Source: Azophilus sp965116165 (GTDB lineage: Bacteria > Pseudomonadota > Gammaproteobacteria > Pseudomonadales > Azotimanducaceae). Taken from it: a DNA stretch of 64,000 nucleotides. A program made the translations under genes and the position numbers. The notes beneath the pieces were generated by a model. That model saw only the letters and a list, made by a program, of their open reading frames with translations, was not told the DNA's origin and did no database searches. Numbering within the stretch: the first letter of the stretch is position 1; each line of letters starts with the position of its first letter. Of the stretch, positions 7,714 through 17,853 are shown piece by piece. The stretch lies in NCBI GenBank assembly GCA_965116165.1, contig OZ220484.1, positions 496,001-560,000 on the forward strand. The letters are read 5' to 3'.

Positions 7714-10571
7714 GACCGCTCTCCCCCGGCAGGCGGTCCGTGTTGCACCGGGACAGCGGCATCGAGGAGTTCGTCCAAGCGGCGCAAACCCTCATCGTCG
7801 ATTTCGATTTCGGTTTCCAAAAACCAGCAATGCCCCAGCGGGACATCGAGCCGGTCCAATTTGACGGCGTCCTTTTCCGTGCAAACCACCGGCCAGTCGT
7901 TGTCGAAATGAATCTCATCGCCAAAATAGCGATGATGATCGCCGAGGGGTTGCAGCGTCGGCTTCAGGCCCAAACCGTAGAGCGTTTGCGCGAATCCATC
8001 CGGATTGCCCACCCCGGCCACGGCATTGACGTTGGGATATTGGGCGGCGAAATGGTCCGGCGCCATACGCACGCCGGTTTGGAGGTTGACGAATGCGCAA
8101 GGGCGAATGTGCATCACCGTTTCCCGTTCGGCCAAGCCCGAACGCTGGCGGTTGGCAATGACCCAATCCACCTCCCGGAGTCGCTCCGGCGATTCACGCA
8201 GTGGGCCGGCGGGCAACAACCGGCCATTGCCGAAACCCCGAAAGCCGTCGATAACCGCGATTTCAACATCCCGCGCCAACGCATAATGCTGCAAGCCGTC
8301 ATCGCAGACTACGACATCCACGTCAAATTCGGCGGCGAGAAATTGTACCGCCCGCACCCGATCACGGCAGATGACAACCGGTACGCCGGTCCGCCGCGCA
8401 AGGATGGGCGGCTCGTCACCCACCTGCCCGGGGTCCGCCCCGGCCGCCGCCACCGCGACCGGGTTGCGGTTCGCTCGGCCGCGATAGCCCCGTGCAACCA
8501 CACCCGGCCTGTATCCCCGCCGCAGGAGCTGGCGCACCAGCCAGATTACAAATGGCGTCTTGCCCGTTCCGCCCACCGTTAGGTTGCCGACCACCAGCAC
8601 GGGTATTGGCGCGCGCCAAGATGGCCGCTGGCCAGCCACCGACAAACGACGGCGACGGGCGGCGATACGGCCAAAAACCCACGAGAGTGGAACCAGCAAG
8701 CGCAGCCACCAGGCATCGCTGTACCAACCGCGCACCAAGTTTGGGCCCGGTGGTTCGGGGAGCGCACCTTCGGTCACTGCGGGTGGATCGGCCTTAGTCT
8801 CCACCGCCGGCATCGCCCGGGGCTCGATATCGCTGAATTGCGCCTCGTGCAGATTGGTGTAGACGCCGCCGAAGGCCAACAGCGACTCGTGGGTGCCGGT
8901 TTCAACGATGCGGCCCTCATCCATCACCACAATGACATCGGCGCTTTCCACGGTGGAAAGTCGATGTGCGATCACCAAGGTGGTGCGTCCCCGCATCACC
9001 TCGGAAAGGGCACCCTGGATGTGACGCTCCGATTCGCTGTCAAGCGCCGATGTCGCCTCGTCGAGAATCAGGATCGGCGCGTTCTTGAGAATTGCGCGCG
9101 CAATGGCGACACGCTGCCGTTGGCCTCCGGAAAGCAGCACACCGTCATCGCCCACCAGGGTGTTCAAGCCGGCCGGCAGATGTGCCGCAAAAGTACGCAC
9201 ACGCGCACGCCCCACGGCCTCGTCAACGGCTTCGGGCGTGGCGTTCGAAAGCGCCCCATAGGCGATATTGGCGGCCAGGGTATCGTTGAACAGCGTCACC
9301 TGCTGGGAAACGAGGGCGATGTGGCTACGCAGGTTATCCTTGGCGTAATCCCGTACCGGCGTACCGTCGATCAGCACCTGGCCCCGCGCCACATCGTAGA
9401 AGCGCGGGATGAGGCTCGCGAGGGTCGACTTGCCGCTGCCGGAGCGGCCGACAACCGCGACGGTCTGGCCCGGTTCGATAGTGAGACTGATGCCGCGCAA
9501 CACATCATTCACCCCCTGTTGGTAGCCGAAGTGCACATCGCGAAACTCAATGCGACCCAGCACCCGCGACACCCTGTGGCCGCCGCTGTCCGCCTCCACC
9601 TCCGTGTCGAGTTGGCTGAATACATCCTCCGCCGCCGCCAGCCCGCGCTGCAGGCGCGCGTTGACTTCGGTGAGGCGGCGCACCGGCCGCACCAAGAGAC
9701 CGGCGAACATGAGAAAGCCGGTGAAATTGCCAATGGAAAGGCCCTGAACAATTTCCGGCCGCGCCAACAGCGAGATCAGCACCGCCACGGCGGCCACCAC
9801 GAGAATCTGAACGACATGGGTGCTGACCACCTTGGTCATCACCATTTTCAGATTCTGGCGGCGGTTGGCATGGCTTGCCCGCGCAAACCGACGGCGCTCA
9901 TAGGGTTCGCCGCCGAAAATGCGCACGACCCGATAGCCCGCAACCAGCTCGCCCGTCACATGGGTGACATCCCGCATGGAACCCTGAATACGCCGTGCGA
10001 TGCGGCGAAACCGGCGGCTGGCCGCGAGCACCACGGCGGCAACGATGGGGACCGCCGCCACGAAAATCAGCGTAAGTTGCCAACTCAAGTAAATCATGCA
10101 GCCCAGAAATACCAGAATCTTGACGCCGTCCTGCACGAGCGCTCGCAGAGCAACGGTACCGGCATCCCGAAGCTGAGCGACGTTATAGGTGATTCTGGAA
10201 ACCAAATGTCCCTGGGCGCTGGCATCGAAAAAGGCGCTGGGCATTTGCAGCAGTTGCTCGAAGAGCGCGACACGAAGGTTGTGCACCACGGAAAACGAGA
10301 TGCGGCTTAAAAGCATTTCGCCCGCAAACTCGCCCAGGCCGCGCGCGCACACCGCACCCAACATAGCCAGCGGTATGAACAGGGCGGCATCGGCAAGTCC
10401 CTCGTCCCAACTGTCGATCAGGCGCTCGAATAGCTTGACAAAAACGGCCTCTGCCGCGCTACCCACCAGGAATGCGGCAACGGCGCCGGCAAACGCGAAC
10501 GAATACGGCCACACATAGCCGAGCAGCCGCCGGTAGGTCGCCCAGCCGTCAGGGCGCATCGGCCATTCCAT
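7710..10571 (-). CDS. msbA-lpxK: Fused lipid A flippase MsbA and tetraacyldisaccharide 4'-kinase LpxK
   Basis: One 953-codon frame with no internal stop encodes two complete lipid A enzymes. Residues 1 to about 580 are MsbA: six membrane segments, then an ABC ATPase with Walker A GRSGSGKST (near 375), Q-loop VSQQVTLF, signature LSGGQRQR (near 480), Walker B ILILDEATS and an H-loop. After a Pro/Ala-rich linker, residues about 612-953 are LpxK: GWYSDAWWLRLLVPLSW membrane anchor, P-loop VGNLTVGGTGKTPFV, DDGLQH and CTEKDAVKL. MsbA flips lipid A; LpxK adds the 4' phosphate at the cytoplasmic face. These genes are normally adjacent but separate. A TTG (8738) and a GTG (8735) just before GWYS could still start a free LpxK. 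The frame continues into kdsB by overlap. Confidence 0.93.
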   Translation of the reverse strand: MEWPMRPDGWATYRRLLGYVWPYSFAFAGAVAAFLVGSAAEAVFVKLFERLIDSWDEGLADAALFIPLAMLGAVCARGLGEFAGEMLLSRISFSVVHNLRVALFEQLLQMPSAFFDASAQGHLVSRITYNVAQLRDAGTVALRALVQDGVKILVFLGCMIYLSWQLTLIFVAAVPIVAAVVLAASRRFRRIARRIQGSMRDVTHVTGELVAGYRVVRIFGGEPYERRRFARASHANRRQNLKMVMTKVVSTHVVQILVVAAVAVLISLLARPEIVQGLSIGNFTGFLMFAGLLVRPVRRLTEVNARLQRGLAAAEDVFSQLDTEVEADSGGHRVSRVLGRIEFRDVHFGYQQGVNDVLRGISLTIEPGQTVAVVGRSGSGKSTLASLIPRFYDVARGQVLIDGTPVRDYAKDNLRSHIALVSQQVTLFNDTLAANIAYGALSNATPEAVDEAVGRARVRTFAAHLPAGLNTLVGDDGVLLSGGQRQRVAIARAILKNAPILILDEATSALDSESERHIQGALSEVMRGRTTLVIAHRLSTVESADVIVVMDEGRIVETGTHESLLAFGGVYTNLHEAQFSDIEPRAMPAVETKADPPAVTEGALPEPPGPNLVRGWYSDAWWLRLLVPLSWVFGRIAARRRRLSVAGQRPSWRAPIPVLVVGNLTVGGTGKTPFVIWLVRQLLRRGYRPGVVARGYRGRANRNPVAVAAAGADPGQVGDEPPILARRTGVPVVICRDRVRAVQFLAAEFDVDVVVCDDGLQHYALARDVEIAVIDGFRGFGNGRLLPAGPLRESPERLREVDWVIANRQRSGLAERETVMHIRPCAFVNLQTGVRMAPDHFAAQYPNVNAVAGVGNPDGFAQTLYGLGLKPTLQPLGDHHRYFGDEIHFDNDWPVVCTEKDAVKLDRLDVPLGHCWFLETEIEIDDEGLRRLDELLDAAVPVQHGPPAGGERS

Positions 10572-10590
10572 GCGGACGCAATGGACTCAT

Positions 10591-11430
10591 CTATCGGGGT
10601 TGGCCCCGTTTGGTGCCGTGTAGCCGAAAGCAATGATTTGTCGCTTCAACAAAACCCTCCACGGAGCCGCAGTCGAAGCGCCTTCCGGCAAACTTGTAGG
10701 CGATGACGGCACCCTGTTGGGCCTGGTGCAACAAGGCGTCCGTGATCTGAATTTCGTTGTTCTTGCCGGGCTCCGTGGTCTCCAATATCTCGAAGATGTC
10801 CGGCGTGAAGATATAGCGGCCGATGATGGCAAGATTGCTTGGTGCCTCCCCCGGTGCCGGTTTTTCGACCATATCGGCGACTCGAAAGATACGCTCGCCG
10901 ATAGCCCGCCCGGCGATGACCCCGTATTTGTGCGTTTCGGAATCCGGCACCTCCTCAATGGCCACGATGCTGCATTGGAATTGTTTAAAGATGCGCACCA
11001 TCTGCGCCAAAACGCCAGCGTCGGCGCCAAAGCACAGGTCATCGGCCAAAACCACGCCGAACGGTTCGTCGCCAACAATGGTGCGGCCGCTCAGAATCGC
11101 GTGCCCGAGGCCGCGCATGGTAACTTGGCGCGTATAGGAAAAGGTACATCGTTCAATCAGTTCGCGAATGCCGGTGAGCAGCACCTCCTTGCCTGTGCCC
11201 CGAATCTGATGCTCAAGCTCATAGCTCAGGTCGAAGTGGTCCTCGATGGCGCGCTTGCCACGGCCGGTGACGAAACCCACATCGGTTAGCCCCGACTCCA
11301 CGGCCTCCTCCACGCCGTACTGCACGAGCGGCTTGTTGAGGATGGGCAACATTTCCTTCGGCATCGCCTTGGTGGCGGGTAGAAAACGGGTACCGTAGCC
11401 CGCGACCGGAAATAGGCATTTCTTGATCAT
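10591..11430 (-). CDS. galU: UTP-glucose-1-phosphate uridylyltransferase
   Basis: Makes UDP-glucose for LPS, exopolysaccharide and galactose metabolism. It is 279 aa, near full family length. The N-terminal signature MIKKCLFPVAGYGTRFLP...TKAMPKEMLPI is intact, with GLGHAIL, the VLADDL metal-binding region, and VEKPAPGEAPSNLAIIGRYI. The ATG lies inside a family E repeat unit (11427-11458), which thus supplies the leader sequence. The gene sits between clpB and msbA-lpxK on the same strand; 33 bp separate it from clpB. Confidence 0.96.
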   Translation of the reverse strand: MIKKCLFPVAGYGTRFLPATKAMPKEMLPILNKPLVQYGVEEAVESGLTDVGFVTGRGKRAIEDHFDLSYELEHQIRGTGKEVLLTGIRELIERCTFSYTRQVTMRGLGHAILSGRTIVGDEPFGVVLADDLCFGADAGVLAQMVRIFKQFQCSIVAIEEVPDSETHKYGVIAGRAIGERIFRVADMVEKPAPGEAPSNLAIIGRYIFTPDIFEILETTEPGKNNEIQITDALLHQAQQGAVIAYKFAGRRFDCGSVEGFVEATNHCFRLHGTKRGQPR

Positions 11431-11458
11431 GCGGCATTATCGGTTGGATGGAGCAGGA
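11427..11458 (-). repeat. Family E repeat, single end overlapping the galU start (E4)
   Basis: On the minus strand this reads CTGCTCCATCCAACCGATAA followed by TGCCGCATGATC, the same terminus as at 21651, 29771 and 43450. The ATG of galU is within it. It lies between the clpB stop and the galU start. Confidence 0.6.
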
Positions 11459-11463
11459 GCGCC

Positions 11464-14043
11464 TCAAGGGTGGTCGGGACGGCTTGCAAATCGATATTCG
11501 GAGTCCGCAAATCCGACCATCACGGTTTCGCCGGGGACAAAGTCGCCCGCCAGTAGTTTTGCCGCCAGGGGGTTCTCAATGTGCTTTTGGATGACCCGCT
11601 TCAAGGGCCGGGCGCCGTAGACCGGATCGAAGCCCTCCTCGACCAATGCATGCACCGCCTCCGGGGACAATTCGATGGCCAGATCCTGATCGTGCAGGCG
11701 ATTGCGCAAAACATCGAATTGCAACTCGGCGATGCGGCGCACATGTTCCTTGCCCAAGGCATGGAAAACCACCATGTCGTCGATGCGATTGATGAATTCC
11801 GGCCGGAAGTGCTGGCTCACCACGCCGAGCACAATCTCCTTAAGACGCCCTTGGTCGGTGCTGTCCGCCATGTTCTGGATGGCGTCGGAACCCAAATTCG
11901 AGGTCATCACCAGCACACAGTTGCGAAAATCCACGGTGCGGCCATGGCCGTCGGTGAGACGGCCGTCATCGAGCACCTGCAGCAGGATATTGAAGACATC
12001 CGCATGGGCCTTCTCGATTTCATCAAGCAGAATCAATGAATAGGGGCGGCGGCGGACGCGCTCGGTGAGGTAGCCGCCCTCTTCATAGCCGACATAGCCC
12101 GGCGGTGCTCCGATTAGGCGGGCCACGGAGTGTCTCTCCATAAACTCCGACATGTCAACACGCAACAAGGCCTCCTCGCTGTCGAAAAGCACGGCCGCCA
12201 AAGCCTTGCACAACTCCGTTTTGCCGACCCCGGTGGGGCCAAGAAACATGAACGAGCCATTCGGACGATTGGGATCGGCCAAGCCGGCCCGGGACCGACG
12301 TACCGCGTCGGAGACGACGCCGACCGCCTCGTCCTGGGCGACGACCCGCTCGTGCAGCGCTTCTTCCAGGTGCAGCAGCTTTTCCTTTTCGCCTTCCAAC
12401 AGCTTGGCGATCGGAATACCCGTCCATTTCGACACCACCTCGCCGATTTCCTCTTCGGTAACACTATTGCGCAACAGGTGGCGCTCCTGGGGTGCCGATG
12501 CATCGGCGAGTTGCCGCTCCAACTCCGGGATACGGCCATACTGCAATTCCGACATGCGCGCCAGGTCTCCCGCGCGCCGGGCGGAATCGAAGGCCGTGCG
12601 CGCCGCCTCAAGTTCCTCCTTGATGTCCTGGGCGCCACGCAGGCTCGCCTTCTCCGCCGTCCAAATCTCATCGAGGTCGGCGTATTCCTTTTCCAGGTGC
12701 GCCACGCTCTGTTCCAGATCTTGCAAGCGTCGGCGGCTGGCGTCATCGTTTTCCTTCGCGAGCGCTTGCGCCTCCATCTTCTGTTGTATCAAACGCCGCT
12801 CCAGCCGGTCCATGGCCTCCGGCTTCGAGTCGATTTCCATGCGGATACGGCTCGCGGCCTCGTCGATTAGGTCGATGGCCTTATCGGGAAGCTGCCGGTC
12901 TGTGATATAGCGATGCGACAGCCGCGCGGCGGCGACGATGGCCGGGTCGGTAATGTCAACCGCATGGTGTAATTCGTAGCGTTCCTTGAGGCCCCGTAGA
13001 ATGGCGATGGTGTCCTCCACCGTCGGCTCGTCGACGAGCACTTTTTGGAAGCGCCGTTCCAGCGCCGCGTCCTTTTCGACATATTTTCGATATTCGTCCA
13101 GCGTGGTGGCCCCCACGCAATGCAGTTCACCCCGGGCCAGGGCGGGTTTGAGCATGTTGCCGGCGTCCATGGCGCCCTCCGCCTTGCCGGCACCAACAAC
13201 GGTGTGCAATTCATCGACAAACAGAATGACATTGCCTTCCTGTTTGGCGAGCTCGTTGAGCACCGCCTTCAGGCGCTCCTCGAACTCGCCGCGAAACTTG
13301 GCGCCGGCAATCAACGCCCCCATGTCGAGTGCCAGAATGCGCTTGTTCTTGAGCCCCTCCGGTATTTCCTGATTGAGAATGCGCTGCGCGAGCCCCTCGA
13401 CAATGGCCGTTTTCCCGACCCCGGGCTCGCCAATCAGTACCGGATTGTTTTTGGTGCGGCGCTGCAAAACCTGAATGGTGCGCCTTATCTCGTCGTCCCG
13501 GCCGATAACCGGATCCAGCTTGCCCCGCTCGGCGCGTTCGGTGAGGTCGATGGTGTATTTGGCCAGCGCTTGACGGTTTTCCTCGGCATTGGCGTCACTG
13601 ACCTTGTCACCGCCCCGCGCGGTCTCAATCGCCTGGTCGAGGTGCGCCGGGTCCACGCCCGCCCCGGCGAATACGCGCCGCACCGTTGCATCCCTGGCCA
13701 GTGCGCGCAGCACCTGTTCGCTGGAGAGATAGACATCCCCCGCCTTTTGCGCCAAGCCGTCGGCAAGGGTCATGGTCCGGACAAATTCCCGGGACGGCTG
13801 GATATCTCCGGTGGGGGTTTTAAGGGTTGCCAACCGGTCGAGAGCGGTCGCCACGCCGTCGGCAATCTGGTCCGCCCGCCCGCCCGCCCGCACCAACAGG
13901 GGCAGGAGCGTACCCGGCCCCGGTTCGATCAGGACGGCGAGCAGATGAATGGGTTCCAGCGAAGCGTGATCCCGCCCCGCCGCCAGGGATTGGGCATCGG
14001 CCAGGGCCCCCTGCAACCGACTTGTCATTCGATCCATGCGCAT
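11464..14043 (-). CDS. clpB: ATP-dependent disaggregase ClpB
   Basis: Hsp100 chaperone that resolubilises protein aggregates with DnaK. From the ATG at 14043, preceded by GAGGTGAAG, the protein is 859 aa, matching E. coli ClpB (857). It has the N domain (1-145), NBD1 with Walker A GEPGVGKT and Walker B ILFVDELHT, a long coiled-coil middle domain (about 410-520), and NBD2 with GPTGVGKTEL and LILLDEIEKAH. There is no ClpP-binding IGF loop context. An upstream extension to 14247 in frame is rejected because it would run through a family G repeat and lacks homology. Confidence 0.97.
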   Translation of the reverse strand: MRMDRMTSRLQGALADAQSLAAGRDHASLEPIHLLAVLIEPGPGTLLPLLVRAGGRADQIADGVATALDRLATLKTPTGDIQPSREFVRTMTLADGLAQKAGDVYLSSEQVLRALARDATVRRVFAGAGVDPAHLDQAIETARGGDKVSDANAEENRQALAKYTIDLTERAERGKLDPVIGRDDEIRRTIQVLQRRTKNNPVLIGEPGVGKTAIVEGLAQRILNQEIPEGLKNKRILALDMGALIAGAKFRGEFEERLKAVLNELAKQEGNVILFVDELHTVVGAGKAEGAMDAGNMLKPALARGELHCVGATTLDEYRKYVEKDAALERRFQKVLVDEPTVEDTIAILRGLKERYELHHAVDITDPAIVAAARLSHRYITDRQLPDKAIDLIDEAASRIRMEIDSKPEAMDRLERRLIQQKMEAQALAKENDDASRRRLQDLEQSVAHLEKEYADLDEIWTAEKASLRGAQDIKEELEAARTAFDSARRAGDLARMSELQYGRIPELERQLADASAPQERHLLRNSVTEEEIGEVVSKWTGIPIAKLLEGEKEKLLHLEEALHERVVAQDEAVGVVSDAVRRSRAGLADPNRPNGSFMFLGPTGVGKTELCKALAAVLFDSEEALLRVDMSEFMERHSVARLIGAPPGYVGYEEGGYLTERVRRRPYSLILLDEIEKAHADVFNILLQVLDDGRLTDGHGRTVDFRNCVLVMTSNLGSDAIQNMADSTDQGRLKEIVLGVVSQHFRPEFINRIDDMVVFHALGKEHVRRIAELQFDVLRNRLHDQDLAIELSPEAVHALVEEGFDPVYGARPLKRVIQKHIENPLAAKLLAGDFVPGETVMVGFADSEYRFASRPDHP

Positions 14044-14203
14044 GGCTTCACCTCGGTGTACAAACCGCCAACCTCGCCGTCGGCCGTGCCCTGCTTCCGC
14101 GCACCCGCCACCGGCCGGCTCTTTGAGTTGTTCACCACACACAATGAGTCCGAATCCGACTTTTTCAATTGCCTTCGCCAAGCGCTTTCGCCAAACCACA
14201 GGA

Positions 14204-14257
14204 CGCGCACACTGTTCGGTTCGCGTAAATGTCGAACGGCGACACAATCCGTCAAAA
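14204..14257 (+). repeat. Family G repeat (G1)
   Basis: Core GCACACTGTTCGGTTCGCGT followed by AAATGTCGAACGGCGACACA. The same core occurs at 43486, 43660 and 51115, and in reverse as a tandem pair at 25870-25952. It occupies the 254-bp gap (14044-14297) upstream of clpB and downstream of comEC, in which I see nothing else. Confidence 0.6.
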
Positions 14258-14297
14258 CTGAATGGGTCCAGCGCCTAAAAATAGAAAATCATATTGC

Positions 14298-16394
14298 CTA
14301 TCGCGCATCCGGTGCCTGGTTGACCCACCAAGTCCAAAAAGACCAATCATCCAATCGTCGGGCACGCATCTCGTGCGGTCGGTTCGACGACCAGCTCAGG
14401 GCACCGTCTCGACCCGTATTCCAAATAACGGCACCGGCCCGCTCGTATCGACGCACCACGGCCGGATGTGGGTGACCATAGTGGTTGCCCAGCCCCGCCA
14501 TGGCGACCACGATGACCGGCTTAAGGGCGGCGATGAAGCGCGGCGAAGACGATGTATTGCTGCCGTGGTGCGGAGCGAACAGCAAATCCACCGGCTGCGG
14601 GCCACCCGCGAGCAGGCGCCACTCGGCGTGTTTTTCGATATCCCCGGGCAACAACACGCGACCGCCCCCAGCGATGATGCCCAGCACGCAAGACGCATCG
14701 TTGCCCTGTCTTTTGTACCCCTCGGGCGGGTGCAAAATGGCAAATTCCACGCCATCCCAGATCCAGCGTCGGCCCTGCACACAGGGCTGCCCGTTCAACC
14801 CGGCAACGTTGGTCAGTACCGACCGCACCGGCAGGCCCTCAAGGATGGCCGGCGCCCCGCCGGCGTGATCCAAATCACCGTGGCTGACAATCAGAAGGTC
14901 AAGCCGCGCCCGGCCCGTGGCGGCGATGGCGGGCAGCACCACGGCTTCGCCAAGATCGAACCCCGAGGGAAAACGCGCCCCCGTATCGTATAGCAGCCGA
15001 TGGTGATGGGTATCAATGAGTACGGCGGCACCCTGCCCCACATCCAGGCTGGTGATGCGCACTTCGCCAAAGGGTGGCTTCTCCACCAATATGACAAAAC
15101 CGACCGCGTAAAGCGGCAGGCAGGCGAGCACGGCCCGCCAGTTCCCGGCGCACGCGGCACCGCCCAGTGCCACAAGGGCGACCACAAGTTGCCAAAGAAC
15201 AATGGGCGAGCGGCGCACCCCCACCGTATCAAGCCAATGCAAAAAACCGAGCAGGGCCGACAGCGCCGCATCCGCGGCGGTCCAGCAGAATTCCGCCAGT
15301 GCCGGGCCAAGCAGCGACGCCAGTAGCGACAGGAGTACCAGCGGCACCACCACCAGGGACACCCAGGGAACGGCATAGAGGTTGGCCACCCCGGCGGCCG
15401 GTGCCGTCTCGTTGGTCATAAAAGCCACCAAAGGTGTCATGCCGAGCACCATGACCCATTGCGCCCGTGTCAATCCCATCAGCCAACCATAGGGCGGCGA
15501 CCGATTGGAGAATCCGACGAGCAGCAGGCAAACCGCACCAAACGACAGCCAGAATCCACTCGCGAGCGGCGCGAGGGGTTCCACCAAAATGACCGCAACC
15601 GCGGCCAACGCCAACCAACGTCCCGGCGGCACCGTCCGGCCTGTCGCAAACGCAAGTACGCCAAAAAGACACATTACACCGGCGCGAACGGCGGGGATGC
15701 CGGCACCGGACAACCAGACGAAGGCCGCCGCCCCGGCGAGCGAGACGACCGCGGCACCGCGCCCGGCCGGCAACCAGAGCAGCCCCGGGGGCAACAGTCG
15801 CGCGACCCCATGCCCCAACAGAAGCCCGAACATCGCCACCAACCCCACATGCAGCCCCGACACAACCAGCAGGTGAACGGTTCCGGTGCGGCGCAGCAGC
15901 GACCAGTCGTCGTCGGTCAGCCATTGCCCGTCGCCGGTAGCCAACGCCAGCAACTGCGCCCTATTCCGATAGTCCCGCACCTGTTCGGCAACCGCGCCCC
16001 GCGCTCGTGCCCGTGCTGTTGGCTCAGACTTCGCCAAGTACTCGCCGCCGCGAACATAGCCCGTACCGTTCAGGCCGTTGGCCATCAACCAGCGCTCGTA
16101 ATCGAAGCCACCGAGGTTCCGGTATCCCCAGGGCGCGCGCACCTCCGCGGTCAGGCGCCAGGTCTCGCCGGCATCGATGGCGGGTGGAAAATGCCAGTTG
16201 AGCCGCAGCCGTCGACCGGTCAGGTCAACACAATGCGGCAGGCGATCATCGAGTACATCGACATTGAGACGCACCCTTTTGCCGGGAGCTTTCCCGTCGG
16301 CGGGCCTCGCTTCCCGCACCTTGACGAGGAGTTTCCGTGTTTGTTCGCCAGCGCAATGCGGCACACGCTGTTCCAGGGCTCGGTGTTTCTCCAT
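14298..16394 (-). CDS. comEC: DNA uptake channel ComEC/Rec2
   Basis: Polytopic inner-membrane protein that carries transforming single-stranded DNA into the cytoplasm. It has the N-terminal OB-like DUF4131 region, the competence membrane domain with HLLVVSGLHVGLVA (about 170) and many hydrophobic segments, and a C-terminal metallo-beta-lactamase domain with SLDVGQGAAVLID, SHGDLDHAGG and APHHGSN. The ATG at 16394 gives 698 aa but drops the first membrane helix. In frame upstream lies WVAAAIVAACSFI, and the open frame extends to about 16487 with no ATG, GTG or TTG; an ATT at 16472 is the plausible start. Transcribed divergently from the DUF2062 gene. Confidence 0.93.
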   Translation of the reverse strand: MEKHRALEQRVPHCAGEQTRKLLVKVREARPADGKAPGKRVRLNVDVLDDRLPHCVDLTGRRLRLNWHFPPAIDAGETWRLTAEVRAPWGYRNLGGFDYERWLMANGLNGTGYVRGGEYLAKSEPTARARARGAVAEQVRDYRNRAQLLALATGDGQWLTDDDWSLLRRTGTVHLLVVSGLHVGLVAMFGLLLGHGVARLLPPGLLWLPAGRGAAVVSLAGAAAFVWLSGAGIPAVRAGVMCLFGVLAFATGRTVPPGRWLALAAVAVILVEPLAPLASGFWLSFGAVCLLLVGFSNRSPPYGWLMGLTRAQWVMVLGMTPLVAFMTNETAPAAGVANLYAVPWVSLVVVPLVLLSLLASLLGPALAEFCWTAADAALSALLGFLHWLDTVGVRRSPIVLWQLVVALVALGGAACAGNWRAVLACLPLYAVGFVILVEKPPFGEVRITSLDVGQGAAVLIDTHHHRLLYDTGARFPSGFDLGEAVVLPAIAATGRARLDLLIVSHGDLDHAGGAPAILEGLPVRSVLTNVAGLNGQPCVQGRRWIWDGVEFAILHPPEGYKRQGNDASCVLGIIAGGGRVLLPGDIEKHAEWRLLAGGPQPVDLLFAPHHGSNTSSSPRFIAALKPVIVVAMAGLGNHYGHPHPAVVRRYERAGAVIWNTGRDGALSWSSNRPHEMRARRLDDWSFWTWWVNQAPDAR

Positions 16395-16574
16395 GATGAA
16401 CGAACAGGCGGCAACAATGGCCGCAGCAACCCAGGCACCGCCGCGAACCCAACTTGGAAATTTTCTCGAAATACGTCGTATCCTGTCGTAGGCGACCTAC
16501 CGCAAGCGGGCGCAACGCGGCTCGGGGCGCTCCCGCCGTCAAACCCACCTGGGTTCGGGGCGAAGAGGCGCACC

Positions 16575-16600
16575 CTTTGGCATAATGGGTTATGCCAAAG
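16575..16600 (+). promoter_or_regulatory. Perfect 11-bp hairpin enclosing the DUF2062 start codon
   Basis: Arms 16575-16585 and 16590-16600 are exact reverse complements (CTTTGGCATAA / TTATGCCAAAG) around a TGGG loop. The ATG at 16592 is inside the 3' arm. In RNA this would bury the start codon; in DNA it is a 26-bp dyad that could be an operator in the divergent comEC / DUF2062 promoter region. Confidence 0.55.
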
Positions 16601-17157
16601 AAGTTGCTGCGCCGGTATCTGCCGGATGCCGACAAGATCCGTGCGAATCCCGCCCTGCGTCCCGTAGGATTTCTGCTCGACCGGAAGGAAATCTGGCATC
16701 TGCACCGCCGCGCCGCCGCCGGCGCCACCTTCATCGGGCTGTTCTGCGCTTTTCTGCCCGTACCCTCGCAGATGCTGCTGGCGGCGGTGCTGGCGGTGGT
16801 CTTTCGCTGCAATCTGCCCATTGCGGTGGCCCTGGTGTGGATCAGCAATCCCCTCACCTTTCCCCCCATGTTCTATTTCGCCTACCGCTTGGGAGCCTGG
16901 CTGTTGGATATGCGGCTGGAAACCGACTCGGTGCGTATGGACCTCGACTGGTGGCTGGCCAATCTCGACAACATCGGCTACCCGATGGTATTCGGCGCAC
17001 TGATTTGCGGATGGGTTGCGGGCGTGACCGGATTCGTCCTGGTGCGGGTTCTGTGGCGCTTCCACGTCATTCGACGGTGGCGGGAACGCCGCGCCCGACG
17101 TCTTGCCGCGATTACCGATACACCACCGAGCATCCGCCGCCGAGGAAATGTTGATCG

Positions 17158-17161
<4 letters not shown>
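16592..17161 (+). CDS. DUF2062 membrane protein
   Basis: A 189-residue inner-membrane protein of the DUF2062 family. It has the family's N-terminal MPKKLLRRYLPDADKIRANP and RKEIWHLHRRAAAGATFIGLF, then hydrophobic segments at about 50-80, 90-110 and 130-155, with the conserved SNPLTFPPMFYFAYRLG. The molecular role of the family is not established. The ATG overlaps the stop of nothing upstream but sits in a hairpin. The 3' end overlaps lolD by 4 bp (ATGA), so it heads a lolD-lolE operon. Confidence 0.85.

Positions 17162-17849
<688 letters not shown>

Positions 17850-17853
<4 letters not shown>

Noticed and set aside
8838..10310. 490-codon open frame antisense to msbA
   Set aside because: Shadow frame with His/Arg-rich low-complexity sequence.
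13045..14475. 476-codon open frame antisense to clpB
   Set aside because: Shadow of the clpB reading frame; no motif and it crosses a family G repeat.
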